Below, piece after piece: positions 46,778 through 55,802 of a stretch of DNA of 64,000 nucleotides (position 1 is the first letter of the stretch; each line of letters begins with the position of its first letter). The stretch is from Rubellicoccus peritrichatus. Its GTDB lineage: Bacteria > Verrucomicrobiota > Verrucomicrobiia > Opitutales > Cerasicoccaceae. Position numbers and translations under genes: made by a program. The DNA lies in the NCBI RefSeq assembly GCF_033100135.1, contig NZ_CP136920.1, positions 2,661,001-2,725,000 of the forward strand, given 5' to 3'. The notes beneath the pieces are model-generated. The model did not search any database. It worked only from the letters and a program-made list of their open reading frames with translations, and had not been told where the DNA came from.

Positions 46778-47031
46778 TTCCATATAGATTGGTAGTCGAT
46801 TGAATCTCATTCAAGTGTTCGCGAGCTTTACATAAAGTAGTTTTTACGTTTTCCCATTTTGGTGGGAGAAGGGACTGTCTTCAATTTTGTGAACCCATGA
46901 ACCATATCATCGATCGAATTTGAGCATAGGAACTGTTAGCCGAAGGCTAGGGGGTATGTGACTTGGGGACAGATTGAGTTTATGTTTGTTCTTCTGATTC
47001 TGAATGAACAGATTTTCGCATGCGTTTTCAG

Positions 47032-48015
47032 TTAATCTAGTGTCCATGTAGAATTCAATTTCACGACTTGCTGACAGTCTGGCAGCCCGAACTCACTGTC
47101 ACTGAGATGTAGATGCAGCATAGCTACGGCAACGCGGCCGATCATATCATATCGCGCACAAAAATAAGGTCCTTTGGGTCGAGTAGAACGTGTTGGTGGT
47201 GATAGATAAACTTGTTTTAAAGTTTTCAATTTAAAAGCCACTACGGGAGAGTGAGGTTGTAGCATACGTGGTAGTATTACGCAATCAGGGCGATTGCGAT
47301 TGAACCAGTCGTCAAAGTCGTGTCCTCCATTGTCGCTCAATTCAAAATAAGGCTCTGGGCATGCGTTTGGGTGGTTGCGTTGGAACATTAGTGCTGCACT
47401 CAGTAATGGTTCTTTGAAAATGTGTGCAACTTCTGGGTCGAGTATGAAACATGGTCGATGGTATTCATTCTGTCTTAGCCAAATGAGTGCATTTTTAATA
47501 TCTAGTTCATAGTTGCGGCCAACTGAATGAAGTGTGGGCTTATCCGGCGCATGACCTACTGATACCCACGCAAAATTGTCCCACGCGAATCGAAGGGGGG
47601 GTCGATTGTGACTGAATGGCCCAAGCAGGATACCCCGAATTCCTCTAGCCTCCCAAGTTCTGGTCAACTGATTTAGTTCACGTTTAGAAGCTTTCAGCAA
47701 ATTATAATGTTCAACTTTATAGCCAAGCCGTAAGCCATATTCATCCAGGCTTTTGAAGAACGATTTTAGCCATGGCATATCCTTCGGCGGACAATCACCG
47801 CACCATGCTATCGTTTCCCTGTAGAAGGTTCTTTTGCGAATCCTCGACATGCCAGTCGATACAATAGGGTCCAGTTGGTATCCGTACTCTTTTAATGCCG
47901 CTTTGACACGCGCCTTGGTTGCAGCGGCTATTCTCGGATGATCGCGTAGTGCACGTGAAACTGTAGATGACGAAATGCCTAGTTTTTCTGCGATCTCTTT
48001 CAAGTTAGGCTGCAT
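47032..48015 (-). CDS. LacI family transcriptional regulator
   Basis: The frame is open from 48051, but ATG 48015 directly precedes the DNA-binding domain ('NLKEIAEKLGISSSTVSRAL', then 'DHPRIAAATKARV') and leaves a palindromic operator just outside the gene, so it is chosen (327 residues). The hinge and sugar-binding core follow, ending 'FCARYDMIGRVAVAMLHLHL'. The HTH has the SSSTVSRAL recognition helix typical of LacI/GalR. It is divergent from the GH10 gene, with 103 bp between starts, and is most simply a sugar-responsive repressor of that gene and itself. Its core is somewhat diverged from textbook LacI, so the ligand is not predictable. Confidence 0.9.
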   Translation of the reverse strand: MQPNLKEIAEKLGISSSTVSRALRDHPRIAAATKARVKAALKEYGYQLDPIVSTGMSRIRKRTFYRETIAWCGDCPPKDMPWLKSFFKSLDEYGLRLGYKVEHYNLLKASKRELNQLTRTWEARGIRGILLGPFSHNRPPLRFAWDNFAWVSVGHAPDKPTLHSVGRNYELDIKNALIWLRQNEYHRPCFILDPEVAHIFKEPLLSAALMFQRNHPNACPEPYFELSDNGGHDFDDWFNRNRPDCVILPRMLQPHSPVVAFKLKTLKQVYLSPPTRSTRPKGPYFCARYDMIGRVAVAMLHLHLSDSEFGLPDCQQVVKLNSTWTLD

Positions 48016-48018
48016 GTG

Positions 48019-48031
48019 TGCAACCGTTGCA
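48019..48031. promoter_or_regulatory. LacI-type operator candidate TGCAACCGTTGCA
   Basis: This is a perfect 13-bp dyad (TGCAAC, central C, GTTGCA), of the form typical for LacI/GalR family operators. It lies 3 bp upstream of the chosen LacI start codon (48013-48015) and 87 bp upstream of the GH10 ATG. Its place implies autoregulation, and possibly control of both divergent genes. Confidence 0.65.
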
Positions 48032-48118
48032 TTAATCAGAGGATTGATCAAGTCAAAGCTGAGTCTAACCTATTGGTGTTGTATTATTTGCTGTCGGATT
48101 GCTGCAAAATAACTAGAT

Positions 48119-49408
48119 ATGAAAGTGCTTACCTCAAATTTGTATTCCACACTTTGGAACGATTCTGTCCTACAGAAACGGATAGAACAAGGGATCGAAG
48201 CTAACCGAAAGAGTGACGCTGAGATTCAAATAAGAGCTTTTGATGGAAAGCCCTTACCCGGAATCAAGGTTGAGGTTGAACAGTATACTTCATCCTTTCA
48301 TTTTGGAGCAAATATTTTTAAGCTGAATGATTACTCCGATGAGGTGCTTAACCGTAATTATGAGAAGGCTTTTGTCGGACTCCTGAATGCTGCTACTGTG
48401 CCATTTTATTGGCGAACTCTTGAGCCGGAAGAGGGGCATCTACGTTTTGATGCTCACAGCATGCCGTTTTCGCGTCGTCCTCCTCCCGACCAAGCAGTTC
48501 GATTTTGCAAGGAGAATGGCCTACGTATGCACGGTCATACACTTGTTTGGAACATGCGGCAATGGTCGATTCCTGATTGGCTGCCCGATGATCCTCAAGT
48601 GGCAGAACCTTTTTGGGAAAAACGCATTCGGGAGATCGCACAGCGCTATGGGGATGACATTCATCGTTGGGATGTTTTGAACGAAGCTACGGCTACCCAC
48701 TATGGGATATTGGGGCAGAAAATGCTGCCAGACTACGAGCTGAAAGCCTTCAAACTTGCAGAGAAATATTTTCCTTCAGGAACCCGGTTTGATATCAACG
48801 AAACTACGAATTCCTGGAACCTGGCTAGTCCTGATTATACCTCACTGATAGAACGCCTTACAGATGAAGGGCTGCCACTTGGTGGAATCGGTATGCAGTT
48901 TCATCTTTTCTCCGATGAGGAATTGTTGGATGTGAGCAATGGCAGGGCACATACGCCGGAGGCTTTACTTGAGGCGCTCGACCACTATTCAAAGTTTAAT
49001 CTGCCCATTCATATTAGTGAAATTACTCTCCCGTCTCCCGGTAACACAACTGAAAGCCTTGAGGCCCAAGCACTTGTAGCTCGCAATCTGTATCGCCTTT
49101 GGTTTAGTCATTCGTCGGTAGAAGGAATTAGTTGGTGGAATTTTCCGGATGGAGGCGCTGTTTACGGTGAAGATAAGCTTTGCTCAGGGCTGCTTTTCGA
49201 AAATTTACAACCGAAACCAGCCTACGATGCTCTGCGAGATCTGCTGCATGATGAATGGAGAACTAAGTTTACCGGGACGACAGATGACGACGGTAATGTT
49301 CAGTTCCGCGGGTTTCACGGGGTTCATCGAATTAGTACAGCATTAAACACACAGTCTACTATTACACTCGAACCGGGGAAGAGTGCCAATAAGCTGATAT
49401 ACATCTAA
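48119..49408 (+). CDS. Glycoside hydrolase family 10 enzyme (endo-beta-1,4-xylanase-like), no signal peptide
   Basis: This 429-residue protein has the GH10 (beta/alpha)8 barrel. The acid/base is Glu189 in 'RWDVLNEAT' and the nucleophile is Glu301 in 'HISEITLP'. Other conserved blocks are 'FHFGANIFK', 'VPFYWRTLEPEEG', 'RMHGHTLVWN' and 'GISWWNFPDGGA'. An N-terminal beta segment (about 35-60, 'AEIQIRAFDGKPLPGIKV') and a short C-terminal beta segment flank it. There is no export signal, unlike most GH10 xylanases, so it probably acts on imported xylo-oligosaccharides or a different beta-glycan. Distant 'GH10-like' members of Verrucomicrobia may have other specificity. It is divergently transcribed from a LacI regulator. 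Confidence 0.9.
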   Translation: MKVLTSNLYSTLWNDSVLQKRIEQGIEANRKSDAEIQIRAFDGKPLPGIKVEVEQYTSSFHFGANIFKLNDYSDEVLNRNYEKAFVGLLNAATVPFYWRTLEPEEGHLRFDAHSMPFSRRPPPDQAVRFCKENGLRMHGHTLVWNMRQWSIPDWLPDDPQVAEPFWEKRIREIAQRYGDDIHRWDVLNEATATHYGILGQKMLPDYELKAFKLAEKYFPSGTRFDINETTNSWNLASPDYTSLIERLTDEGLPLGGIGMQFHLFSDEELLDVSNGRAHTPEALLEALDHYSKFNLPIHISEITLPSPGNTTESLEAQALVARNLYRLWFSHSSVEGISWWNFPDGGAVYGEDKLCSGLLFENLQPKPAYDALRDLLHDEWRTKFTGTTDDDGNVQFRGFHGVHRISTALNTQSTITLEPGKSANKLIYI

Positions 49409-49572
49409 GTAATTACATACAATGCGGCATGCGCTATTCGATCTAGAGTTCAATGACCTATCGCTATGAGACAGGTTTACATATGAAATATTATAACTAT
49501 AAATGTTAATCGATTGCTTCTTATCTGTGCAATATCCGCATTTTCAAAATATACACATTCTACCTTAAATTT

Positions 49573-50589
49573 ATGACTATTATTGGAGAAAATCAGACAT
49601 GTCCACCTGAGTTGGAAAAACTGCAAGAGGCTGTAACAGAAGTTTCCGGTTGGATACCGGCTATTTTGGATGAAATGCAAGGCATGGTTGTCGGGCAGCA
49701 GTATTTGATTCAACGCTTGATAATTGGTCTCCTTTGTAACGGTCACGTTTTGCTGGAAGGAGTTCCTGGACTTGCGAAGACAACGACCATTAACGCATTG
49801 GCCGGTTGTTTTCAGGCTAAATTTAGTCGAATTCAGTTTACGCCTGATCTGTTGCCTTCGGATATCGTTGGCACGCTAATTTACAATCCTCAGGAGCATA
49901 CTTATTTTACCAAGAAAGGACCGATTTTTGCTAATCTATTGTTAGCTGATGAAATCAATCGTGCTCCAGCAAAGGTTCAAAGCGCTCTGCTCGAGGCGAT
50001 GCAGGAGCGCCAGGTTACCTTGGGCGATGAGACATTCAAATTGCCCGAACCATTTCTGGTTCTGGCGACGCAAAACCCTGTAGAGCAGGAAGGTACCTAT
50101 CCGCTGCCGGAAGCCCAGGTTGACCGTTTTATGCTGAAGGTCACTGTCGATTATGGCTCAGACGAGGAAGAACTTCGCATACTGGAATTAATGGCAAGTA
50201 CGAAGCCCAAGGCAAAGGTGAATCCTGTCATGAATATGGAGACCTTGCTCCAATTACGTGAGTTGACTGATCAGATTTATCTCGATGACAATATCAAGCG
50301 TTACATTGTCGCGCTCGTATCGGCGACTCGAAAGCCGGAGAATTTAGACCCGAAACTTGCCGGGCTTATTCGCTATGGCGCGTCACCACGAGCCACCATT
50401 AATCTGACTCTTGCAGCACGCGCTCATGCTTTTATGGAGGGCCGCGCCTTTGTGACGCCAATTGACGTGCGTAGTATCGCATTTGATGTGCTGAGTCATC
50501 GTATCTTGAGGACCTATGAAGCGGATGCAGAAGGAATCACGTCGTCTCAGATTGTTGAATGGATTCTTGAAAAAGTGCCAGTGCCATGA
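49573..50589 (+). CDS. MoxR family AAA+ ATPase
   Basis: This 338-residue ATPase carries Walker A 'GVPGLAKTT' (about residue 63), Walker B 'LLLADEINRAP' (about 120), sensor 1 'LATQNPVEQEGTYPLPEAQV' and the C-terminal lid. MoxR proteins work as chaperone-like ATPases with von Willebrand factor A proteins, often for assembly of periplasmic or membrane complexes. Here it leads a six-gene cluster (DUF58, DUF4381-like, two VWA proteins, TPR protein) resembling the Bat aerotolerance operon. Its stop overlaps the next start by 4 bp, so the two are translationally coupled. Confidence 0.95.
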   Translation: MTIIGENQTCPPELEKLQEAVTEVSGWIPAILDEMQGMVVGQQYLIQRLIIGLLCNGHVLLEGVPGLAKTTTINALAGCFQAKFSRIQFTPDLLPSDIVGTLIYNPQEHTYFTKKGPIFANLLLADEINRAPAKVQSALLEAMQERQVTLGDETFKLPEPFLVLATQNPVEQEGTYPLPEAQVDRFMLKVTVDYGSDEEELRILELMASTKPKAKVNPVMNMETLLQLRELTDQIYLDDNIKRYIVALVSATRKPENLDPKLAGLIRYGASPRATINLTLAARAHAFMEGRAFVTPIDVRSIAFDVLSHRILRTYEADAEGITSSQIVEWILEKVPVP

Positions 50590-51461
50590 TTCCTCGCGAG
50601 TATTTAACAAGAATTCGACAGATTGAACTGAAGACGAATCGGTTAGCTGAAGAAATGTTGGCTGGCACCTACCGTTCCATGTTCAAGGGACGCGGTATCG
50701 ATTTCGAAGAAGTTCGTGAATATCAACATGGCGATGAAGTGCGTGCCATCGATTGGAATGTTACTGCACGCACAGGAGTTCCTCATATTCGCCGTTACTG
50801 CGATGAGCGTGAGCTTTCTTTAGTTTTAGTACTGGATATCAGTGCTTCTGGGCAATTCGGTTCAGGGGCTCAGAGTAAGCGCGAACTTGCCGCTGAAATT
50901 GCATCAGTACTGGCATTCAGTGCATTGAAGAATAACGATAAAATTGCTTTAGTTCTCTGTACAGATGAAGTGGAGCATTTTATTCCTCCGGGCAAAGGTC
51001 GCATGCATGTGTTCCGGCTCATAAGGGAAATTCTATTCTTTAAGCCCAAGAATAAGAAGACTTCTTTGAAAGCAGGCCTGGATTATGTAAATACAGTTTT
51101 TTCACGTCGCAGTGTGGTTTTTGTTATTTCCGATTTCCTCGATGGTTCGTATGAAAATTCTCTGAAAATGTGTGGTATTCGCCACGATACGATTTCAATT
51201 GTGATATATGATCGGCATGAGCGCAGGCTTCCAAATGCTGGGTGGGTTCATCTCGAAGACTCGGAGACCGGAGAGTTGGTTGATATTAACACCAGCGACC
51301 CCAAGGTGCGACAAGCTTTCAAGAGAAGTGTCGAAATTAAATTAGAGGAGCAAAAACAACGTTTGCTGCGTTCACAGGCAGATTATGTCGAAATTGAAGC
51401 GGGTTCCCATTATCATGTGACCCTCCGTGCTTTTTTCGACCGTCGTTTGGCCAAACGCTGA
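50586..51461 (+). CDS. DUF58 domain protein with VWA-like fold
   Basis: This 291-residue protein is a DUF58 member: 'SMFKGRGIDFEEVREYQHGD' followed by 'IDWNVTARTGVPHIRRY' is the family signature, and 'LVLDISASGQFG' is a degenerate metal-ion-dependent adhesion site (D-x-S-x-S) of the VWA fold. No transmembrane segment is seen, so it is likely cytoplasmic and partners the MoxR ATPase. The start ATG overlaps the MoxR stop (ATGA). Role by family: client or adaptor of MoxR; the molecular function is not known in detail. Confidence 0.93.
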   Translation: MIPREYLTRIRQIELKTNRLAEEMLAGTYRSMFKGRGIDFEEVREYQHGDEVRAIDWNVTARTGVPHIRRYCDERELSLVLVLDISASGQFGSGAQSKRELAAEIASVLAFSALKNNDKIALVLCTDEVEHFIPPGKGRMHVFRLIREILFFKPKNKKTSLKAGLDYVNTVFSRRSVVFVISDFLDGSYENSLKMCGIRHDTISIVIYDRHERRLPNAGWVHLEDSETGELVDINTSDPKVRQAFKRSVEIKLEEQKQRLLRSQADYVEIEAGSHYHVTLRAFFDRRLAKR

Positions 51462-51473
51462 ATGGATTAATAC

Positions 51474-52034
51474 ATGGCCATTGAACTAATCGAAGACACA
51501 AGTCTACTGGAAAGCAGTGGGAATACTCATTTCCACTGGTGGCAGGCGATTGTCGTTGTATCTCTGCTTGCTGTCTGCCTCATGGTTTATTTGCGTTTAC
51601 GCCGGAGATCCAAAGCCAGTCGCATCGATCCAGCCATCTCAACAGAAGATCTCGCACGTGCTGCGATGGAGAGGTTGGCTGAGTTGAAAGAACACCATCA
51701 GGAACTCTCATCAAATGATTTTTCTCTGCAGGTCTCGGAAGTATTGCGAGTGTTTATCGAAGGTCGCTTTAATATATTAGCGGCTCACCAGTCTACTGAA
51801 GAGTTCATGGACGAAATGGTCTTGGACAGCAGGCTTGATGAGGTCCAGCAAGAGCGCTTGCAGGATTTCCTCTATACCTGCGATTGGGCTAAATTCGCTT
51901 TGTATGACTTAGCTGATGAACGTAAACTGGAATTGCATGCGCTCGCTGAAGCCTTTGTGCATCAGTTTCGAATTGCCGATGTGGAAAGAACACAGACTGC
52001 TCAGTCGTCAAAGTCAGAGGAGGCGCAACAATGA
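51474..52034 (+). CDS. DUF4381-like membrane protein of the MoxR/Bat cluster
   Basis: This 186-residue protein has one transmembrane helix (about residues 23-42, 'WWQAIVVVSLLAVCLMVYLR') followed by basic residues and a helical cytoplasmic domain ('STEDLARAAMERLAEL', 'SEVLRVFIEGRFNILAAHQS', 'FLYTCDWAKFALYD'). The position between DUF58 and the first VWA gene and the 'YRR' and 'T.EF' blocks match DUF4381-type proteins, which are usual members of this operon. Its stop overlaps the next ATG (ATGA). Exact role unknown. Confidence 0.8.
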   Translation: MAIELIEDTSLLESSGNTHFHWWQAIVVVSLLAVCLMVYLRLRRRSKASRIDPAISTEDLARAAMERLAELKEHHQELSSNDFSLQVSEVLRVFIEGRFNILAAHQSTEEFMDEMVLDSRLDEVQQERLQDFLYTCDWAKFALYDLADERKLELHALAEAFVHQFRIADVERTQTAQSSKSEEAQQ

Positions 52035-52990
52035 GCCTCTGGTTCCAATCCTTTAGCTTTGGCCAGCCGTGGGTCCTGTTTCTTCTGCTGTTATTACCGC
52101 TCTTGGCGTATGGTTTAGGTGGGAGAGGACGCAGGCCTTCTCTGAAATACTCTGCTACGTCGCTTCTAAAAGCTGTGACTAAGACGCCGCGCTTTGGCCC
52201 CGGGAAATTGCTCATGTCATTACGCTGGTTGGTCGCAATATTGGTAATTGTTGCTTTGGCACAGCCAAGAACGGAGCAAAGCTCCGACAAACAGCAGAAG
52301 TATGGAATCGATGTAGCGCTTGTTTGCGACATCTCTCCATCGATGGAGTACCGGGATTTTATCCTGGATGGGAAGCAGGTCACTCGACTGGAAGCTTTGA
52401 CGAATGCTGTGGATGATTTCGTCCAGGCACGACCGGAGGATCGCACAGGTATGGTCGGGTTTGCCGGAAATGTTTATCTGCTGAGTCCGCTAACTCTTGA
52501 TGCCAATTGGCTTCCGGAGATTTTGAAGGAGGTGGTTCCTCAAGGAGGCACTGCTATTGGTGAGGGTATGTTCGGTGGCATTGAGCTCCTTAAAAATAGC
52601 CAAGAGGAATCGCGGGTTATGATTGTGGTCTCAGACGGAGGCAATAATTCAGGCAGGTCTCCACTGGACGCCGCGGAATATGCAAGGAAGAAAGGCATTC
52701 GCATCCATACCCTGAGTATCATCAGCACAAGGGAATTGCTTAAAATGAAGAGTGAGGAAAATTTGATGAAACAGGTTTCCCACACCACAGGTGGGCAGCA
52801 TTTCACTGCTTCGGATAGTTCTGCTCTTGCGGGGATTTATCGACAGATTGACCAGATGGAGAAGAGTCGGATCGAACAGAAGCAGTATCGATTGTTTACG
52901 CAGCTTTTTCACTGGCTGGCTATTACAGCTCTGATTCTGGGGCTAATTGAATTCGGCTTAGGTAATACCATTCTATCACGAGTACCATGA
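52031..52990 (+). CDS. VWA domain membrane protein, BatA-like
   Basis: This 319-residue protein has N-terminal helices ('PWVLFLLLLLPLLAYGL' and a second around 60-77) and a C-terminal helix near 295-315, bracketing a von Willebrand A domain. The metal site is 'VCDISPSME' (D-x-S-x-S) with further 'GGTAIGEGM' and 'VSDGGNNSG' motifs, so it is intact. Such BatA proteins are anchored in the inner membrane with the VWA domain exposed. It overlaps both neighbours by 4 bp. Probable complex with the adjacent BatB-like protein. Confidence 0.92.
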   Translation: MSLWFQSFSFGQPWVLFLLLLLPLLAYGLGGRGRRPSLKYSATSLLKAVTKTPRFGPGKLLMSLRWLVAILVIVALAQPRTEQSSDKQQKYGIDVALVCDISPSMEYRDFILDGKQVTRLEALTNAVDDFVQARPEDRTGMVGFAGNVYLLSPLTLDANWLPEILKEVVPQGGTAIGEGMFGGIELLKNSQEESRVMIVVSDGGNNSGRSPLDAAEYARKKGIRIHTLSIISTRELLKMKSEENLMKQVSHTTGGQHFTASDSSALAGIYRQIDQMEKSRIEQKQYRLFTQLFHWLAITALILGLIEFGLGNTILSRVP

Positions 52991-54135
52991 TTTTCCTATA
53001 CAGTTACTGGCTCTGGATAGCCGCTCTGATAGTCATGGCGGGGCTGGGCATCTACTTTATCGGGCGTCACTTCCGAAAAAAGCGTATAACAGCATTTCTC
53101 TCTGTAAGGGAAAAAGAGGCTGCCATGCGGTGGCCAGTCGAACGTTTTCGAATCTATTCCGCGATATTAATTACTATGGGGCTTGCATGTTTCTGCGTTG
53201 CTTTGGCTCGTCCTTTGACTGGGCCAAAGAAATCGGAAGGGACTTCTCATGGTATTGAGGCCTATATTGCGCTTGATGTCTCGAATAGTATGTTGGTTCA
53301 GGACGCTTCGCCTTATCGCTTACAGTTTGCGAAAGACAAGATCAATCATTGGCGTGAGCAACTCGCCGGAGATCGTATCGGGCTCATTCTATTTGCCGGG
53401 GATGCTTTCATACAGATACCGCCGACACATGATTCTGTTGTCTTTGAGAAGATGGTGCAGAACGCTTTGCCGCGTTCAGTTGGCCAGGGAGGCACAAATT
53501 TCAAAGGAGCCATCGAACGCGCAGTCGAATCGTTTGAGAGACGCGAGGTAAACGCCCCCATACTGATCATCATCTCTGACGGTGAGCAGTTGCAGGAAGA
53601 CGGGATCGCTGCGGCTCGTAAAGCACACCTGGAGCATGGATTGTATATTTTTACTGTCGGTGTTGGGACGGCAGCAGGTGGGGAAGTGCGTACACTGGGC
53701 TCCAATGGTGAAATCTCCGGTCCTCCGAGGCGAGATCGTATGAGGAACGTTATTTACTCACGTTTGGATGAACCGATTCTAAAAGCAATTGCTCAGGAAG
53801 GGGGAGGGCGCTATGTTCATTTACAGGAGTCTGGCAATATGCTGGAAACACTTTATCACGAAGATTTGAGAGAACTGGCGTTGAGCTCTCAGGAAATTGT
53901 GGCAGACGACTATAATGAGTGGTTTTTTGTCCCACTGGCATTGGGGCTGTTGCTCCTGTTGGTGGAACCATTCCTGCGTCCTCGAAAGCCTATTGTTCTT
54001 CAACCTCTTAGTGCGCTCCCGGTAGATTTACCTGAAGGGAGTGCGTTGTCGGAGAGTGAAGGTGCCTTACGTGCAAGCTCAGATACCGGCCGTCTGCAAA
54101 GTCGCCTCAGGTCAACAAATAACAGGAGATCATGA
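52987..54135 (+). CDS. VWA domain membrane protein, BatB-like
   Basis: This 382-residue protein has two N-terminal transmembrane segments (about 5-25 and 56-76), a VWA domain with metal site 'ALDVSNSML', 'GGTNFKGAI' and 'ISDGEQLQEDG', and a C-terminal membrane helix ('FFVPLALGLLLLLVEPFL', about 312-330) followed by a 50-residue cytoplasmic tail. It is the second VWA member of the Bat-type cluster, as BatB usually follows BatA. The Asp-x-Ser-x-Ser site is intact. It overlaps both neighbours by 4 bp. Confidence 0.92.
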   Translation: MIFLYSYWLWIAALIVMAGLGIYFIGRHFRKKRITAFLSVREKEAAMRWPVERFRIYSAILITMGLACFCVALARPLTGPKKSEGTSHGIEAYIALDVSNSMLVQDASPYRLQFAKDKINHWREQLAGDRIGLILFAGDAFIQIPPTHDSVVFEKMVQNALPRSVGQGGTNFKGAIERAVESFERREVNAPILIIISDGEQLQEDGIAAARKAHLEHGLYIFTVGVGTAAGGEVRTLGSNGEISGPPRRDRMRNVIYSRLDEPILKAIAQEGGGRYVHLQESGNMLETLYHEDLRELALSSQEIVADDYNEWFFVPLALGLLLLLVEPFLRPRKPIVLQPLSALPVDLPEGSALSESEGALRASSDTGRLQSRLRSTNNRRS

Positions 54136-55763
54136 AAATAGGAAAATATATTTTACGTTCGTACTTCTTGCCTGCTTCCTTCTGGTTTTTATTGGTCTTA
54201 TCCAACGCTTACGGACAGGTGAAAGACCCGTTTATTGAGGAGCCTGCGGTTGTTGATCCCATGGTTGTGGAGATGAATCGACGGCTCGAAGCAAATCCCG
54301 AAGATTGGGAGGCGATTTATAATCTAGGTGTGCTTGCCTATCGAATTAAGGACTATAATAAGGCTGCTTACCATTTTACTCGTCTTTTCAGTTGTCCGGA
54401 TCAGAGGATTCGCGAAAAGGCGCTTTTCCAACTCGGCAATGCTCAAGTCCGTTTGGCAGAAACGAATGGTGGGTATTACCGTGCTGTTCCTGCATTGGAT
54501 GAAGCTCTGAATACTTACGGTCGGCTTGAGGGGACTCGTTTAAGTGATGAGGCCGAGCATAACCGTCGAAACACCTTTGAGCGTTTCGAAAGCATTTCAA
54601 TCTCTTCAGCTCAGCGATTATTCGATTCTGGGACAAAAGCTTCCGAATCGAAGCAGAGGAATCACAATTTCAGTTTGGCTCTGGAAACACTCTCTCCACT
54701 TCTGATCAGGGAGCCGGATCATCCGGATGCGAAGGCATTGCGCGAGAAGATTGCGAAGGAATATGCTCAGAATTTGGCAAAGTCTGCCAGTCAACTTGAA
54801 GAGAAAGCCCAGAAGCTTTGGGAAGAAGGCAAAGGACGCGATTCTGATAGCAGGCTAACCAAGGCGATCGAACTGCTCGAAAGAGCCAGTGAATTGCTTC
54901 CCGAAGATCAAGCCATTAAGGAGCAATTGCAAGCTGCCCAGGAGAGGCTGGCTGAGCAGTTGATTGATTCGGTCGAGAACGTTCTGGAGAAGAAGAAAGA
55001 TTTTGATAACATGAAGCGTCAGCTGCCCACACTGGATCGTGTGGATGAATTGCTTGCGGACAGTTCAAGGACTGAGCCTCTTCGTGAGGAAATCTCCAGA
55101 AGAATGGAGCAGGATGTGATGAATAAAGCGGATCGAGCCGCCGAGGAATATGCCCAAATGGAAGATCCCACCATGGCTGCTGTGTTACTACAAATTGCTG
55201 TTGAGAACTACCATAAGGCTTTGACGGTAAATCCTGATAATACACGTGCGCAGGAGCAATTGGCAGAACTTGAGCCTGAACTTGGGCAAAGTTTCCACCA
55301 AATGGCAGAAGAAGAACTCCAAAGAGCAGAAGAGCTCGCCAGTGCGGCAACCGAAGCGGAATCTCCAGGAGAAGGTACTGTCCCCGAGCCGGAGAGTGGG
55401 GAGGACGCAAATGGACTTACTGATAAGGATCTGAAAGATGCGATCATGCATCTGGAAAAAGCGAACAGCGGTTTTGCTCATGCCGAATCGCTTGGGTTCA
55501 AGCCCGAGGGAACGGATGCATCAAAACAAAAGGCTGAAGAGCTGCTTAATGAAATGCGTGAAGAGCTCGATAAACGTTTGGCAGGGCAGGTTGCCGCCGC
55601 AGCCGAGAAAGACCAAGGTGCAGGAGAGAAAGGAGATGAAGACTCCTCCTCTGATAGCGCTTCACCGGAACCTCCAAAAATGGGCACATTCGCCAGCATC
55701 CGGAAGAAATACGGAGCAAATGCTTATTCCAAGAAAGCTGCCGAAGATGGGCGTGATTGGTGA
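54132..55763 (+). CDS. TPR-repeat exported protein, BatC-like
   Basis: This 543-residue protein is preceded by a good Shine-Dalgarno AGGAG and starts with a signal peptide ('SYFLPASFWFLLVLSNAYG'). Tetratricopeptide-type repeats follow (about 55-120 'ANPEDWEAIYNLGVLAYRIK', and 210-340), then another about 350-400 ('AVENYHKALTVNPDNTRAQE'). The C-terminal third is acidic, low-complexity and probably disordered, with a basic end ('IRKKYGANAYSKKAAED'). In Bat operons the TPR protein (BatC) is the last partner of the VWA proteins. A BatD gene, normally found after it, is absent here. Confidence 0.88.
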   Translation: MKIGKYILRSYFLPASFWFLLVLSNAYGQVKDPFIEEPAVVDPMVVEMNRRLEANPEDWEAIYNLGVLAYRIKDYNKAAYHFTRLFSCPDQRIREKALFQLGNAQVRLAETNGGYYRAVPALDEALNTYGRLEGTRLSDEAEHNRRNTFERFESISISSAQRLFDSGTKASESKQRNHNFSLALETLSPLLIREPDHPDAKALREKIAKEYAQNLAKSASQLEEKAQKLWEEGKGRDSDSRLTKAIELLERASELLPEDQAIKEQLQAAQERLAEQLIDSVENVLEKKKDFDNMKRQLPTLDRVDELLADSSRTEPLREEISRRMEQDVMNKADRAAEEYAQMEDPTMAAVLLQIAVENYHKALTVNPDNTRAQEQLAELEPELGQSFHQMAEEELQRAEELASAATEAESPGEGTVPEPESGEDANGLTDKDLKDAIMHLEKANSGFAHAESLGFKPEGTDASKQKAEELLNEMREELDKRLAGQVAAAAEKDQGAGEKGDEDSSSDSASPEPPKMGTFASIRKKYGANAYSKKAAEDGRDW

Positions 55764-55802
55764 TCCTTTTAAGAGCGATACGAATGACTCAATATCTGCT
55801 GT

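Noticed and set aside
46829-46840. Operator copy before the GH16 gene
   Set aside because: Only 8 of 12 positions match with both halves broken.
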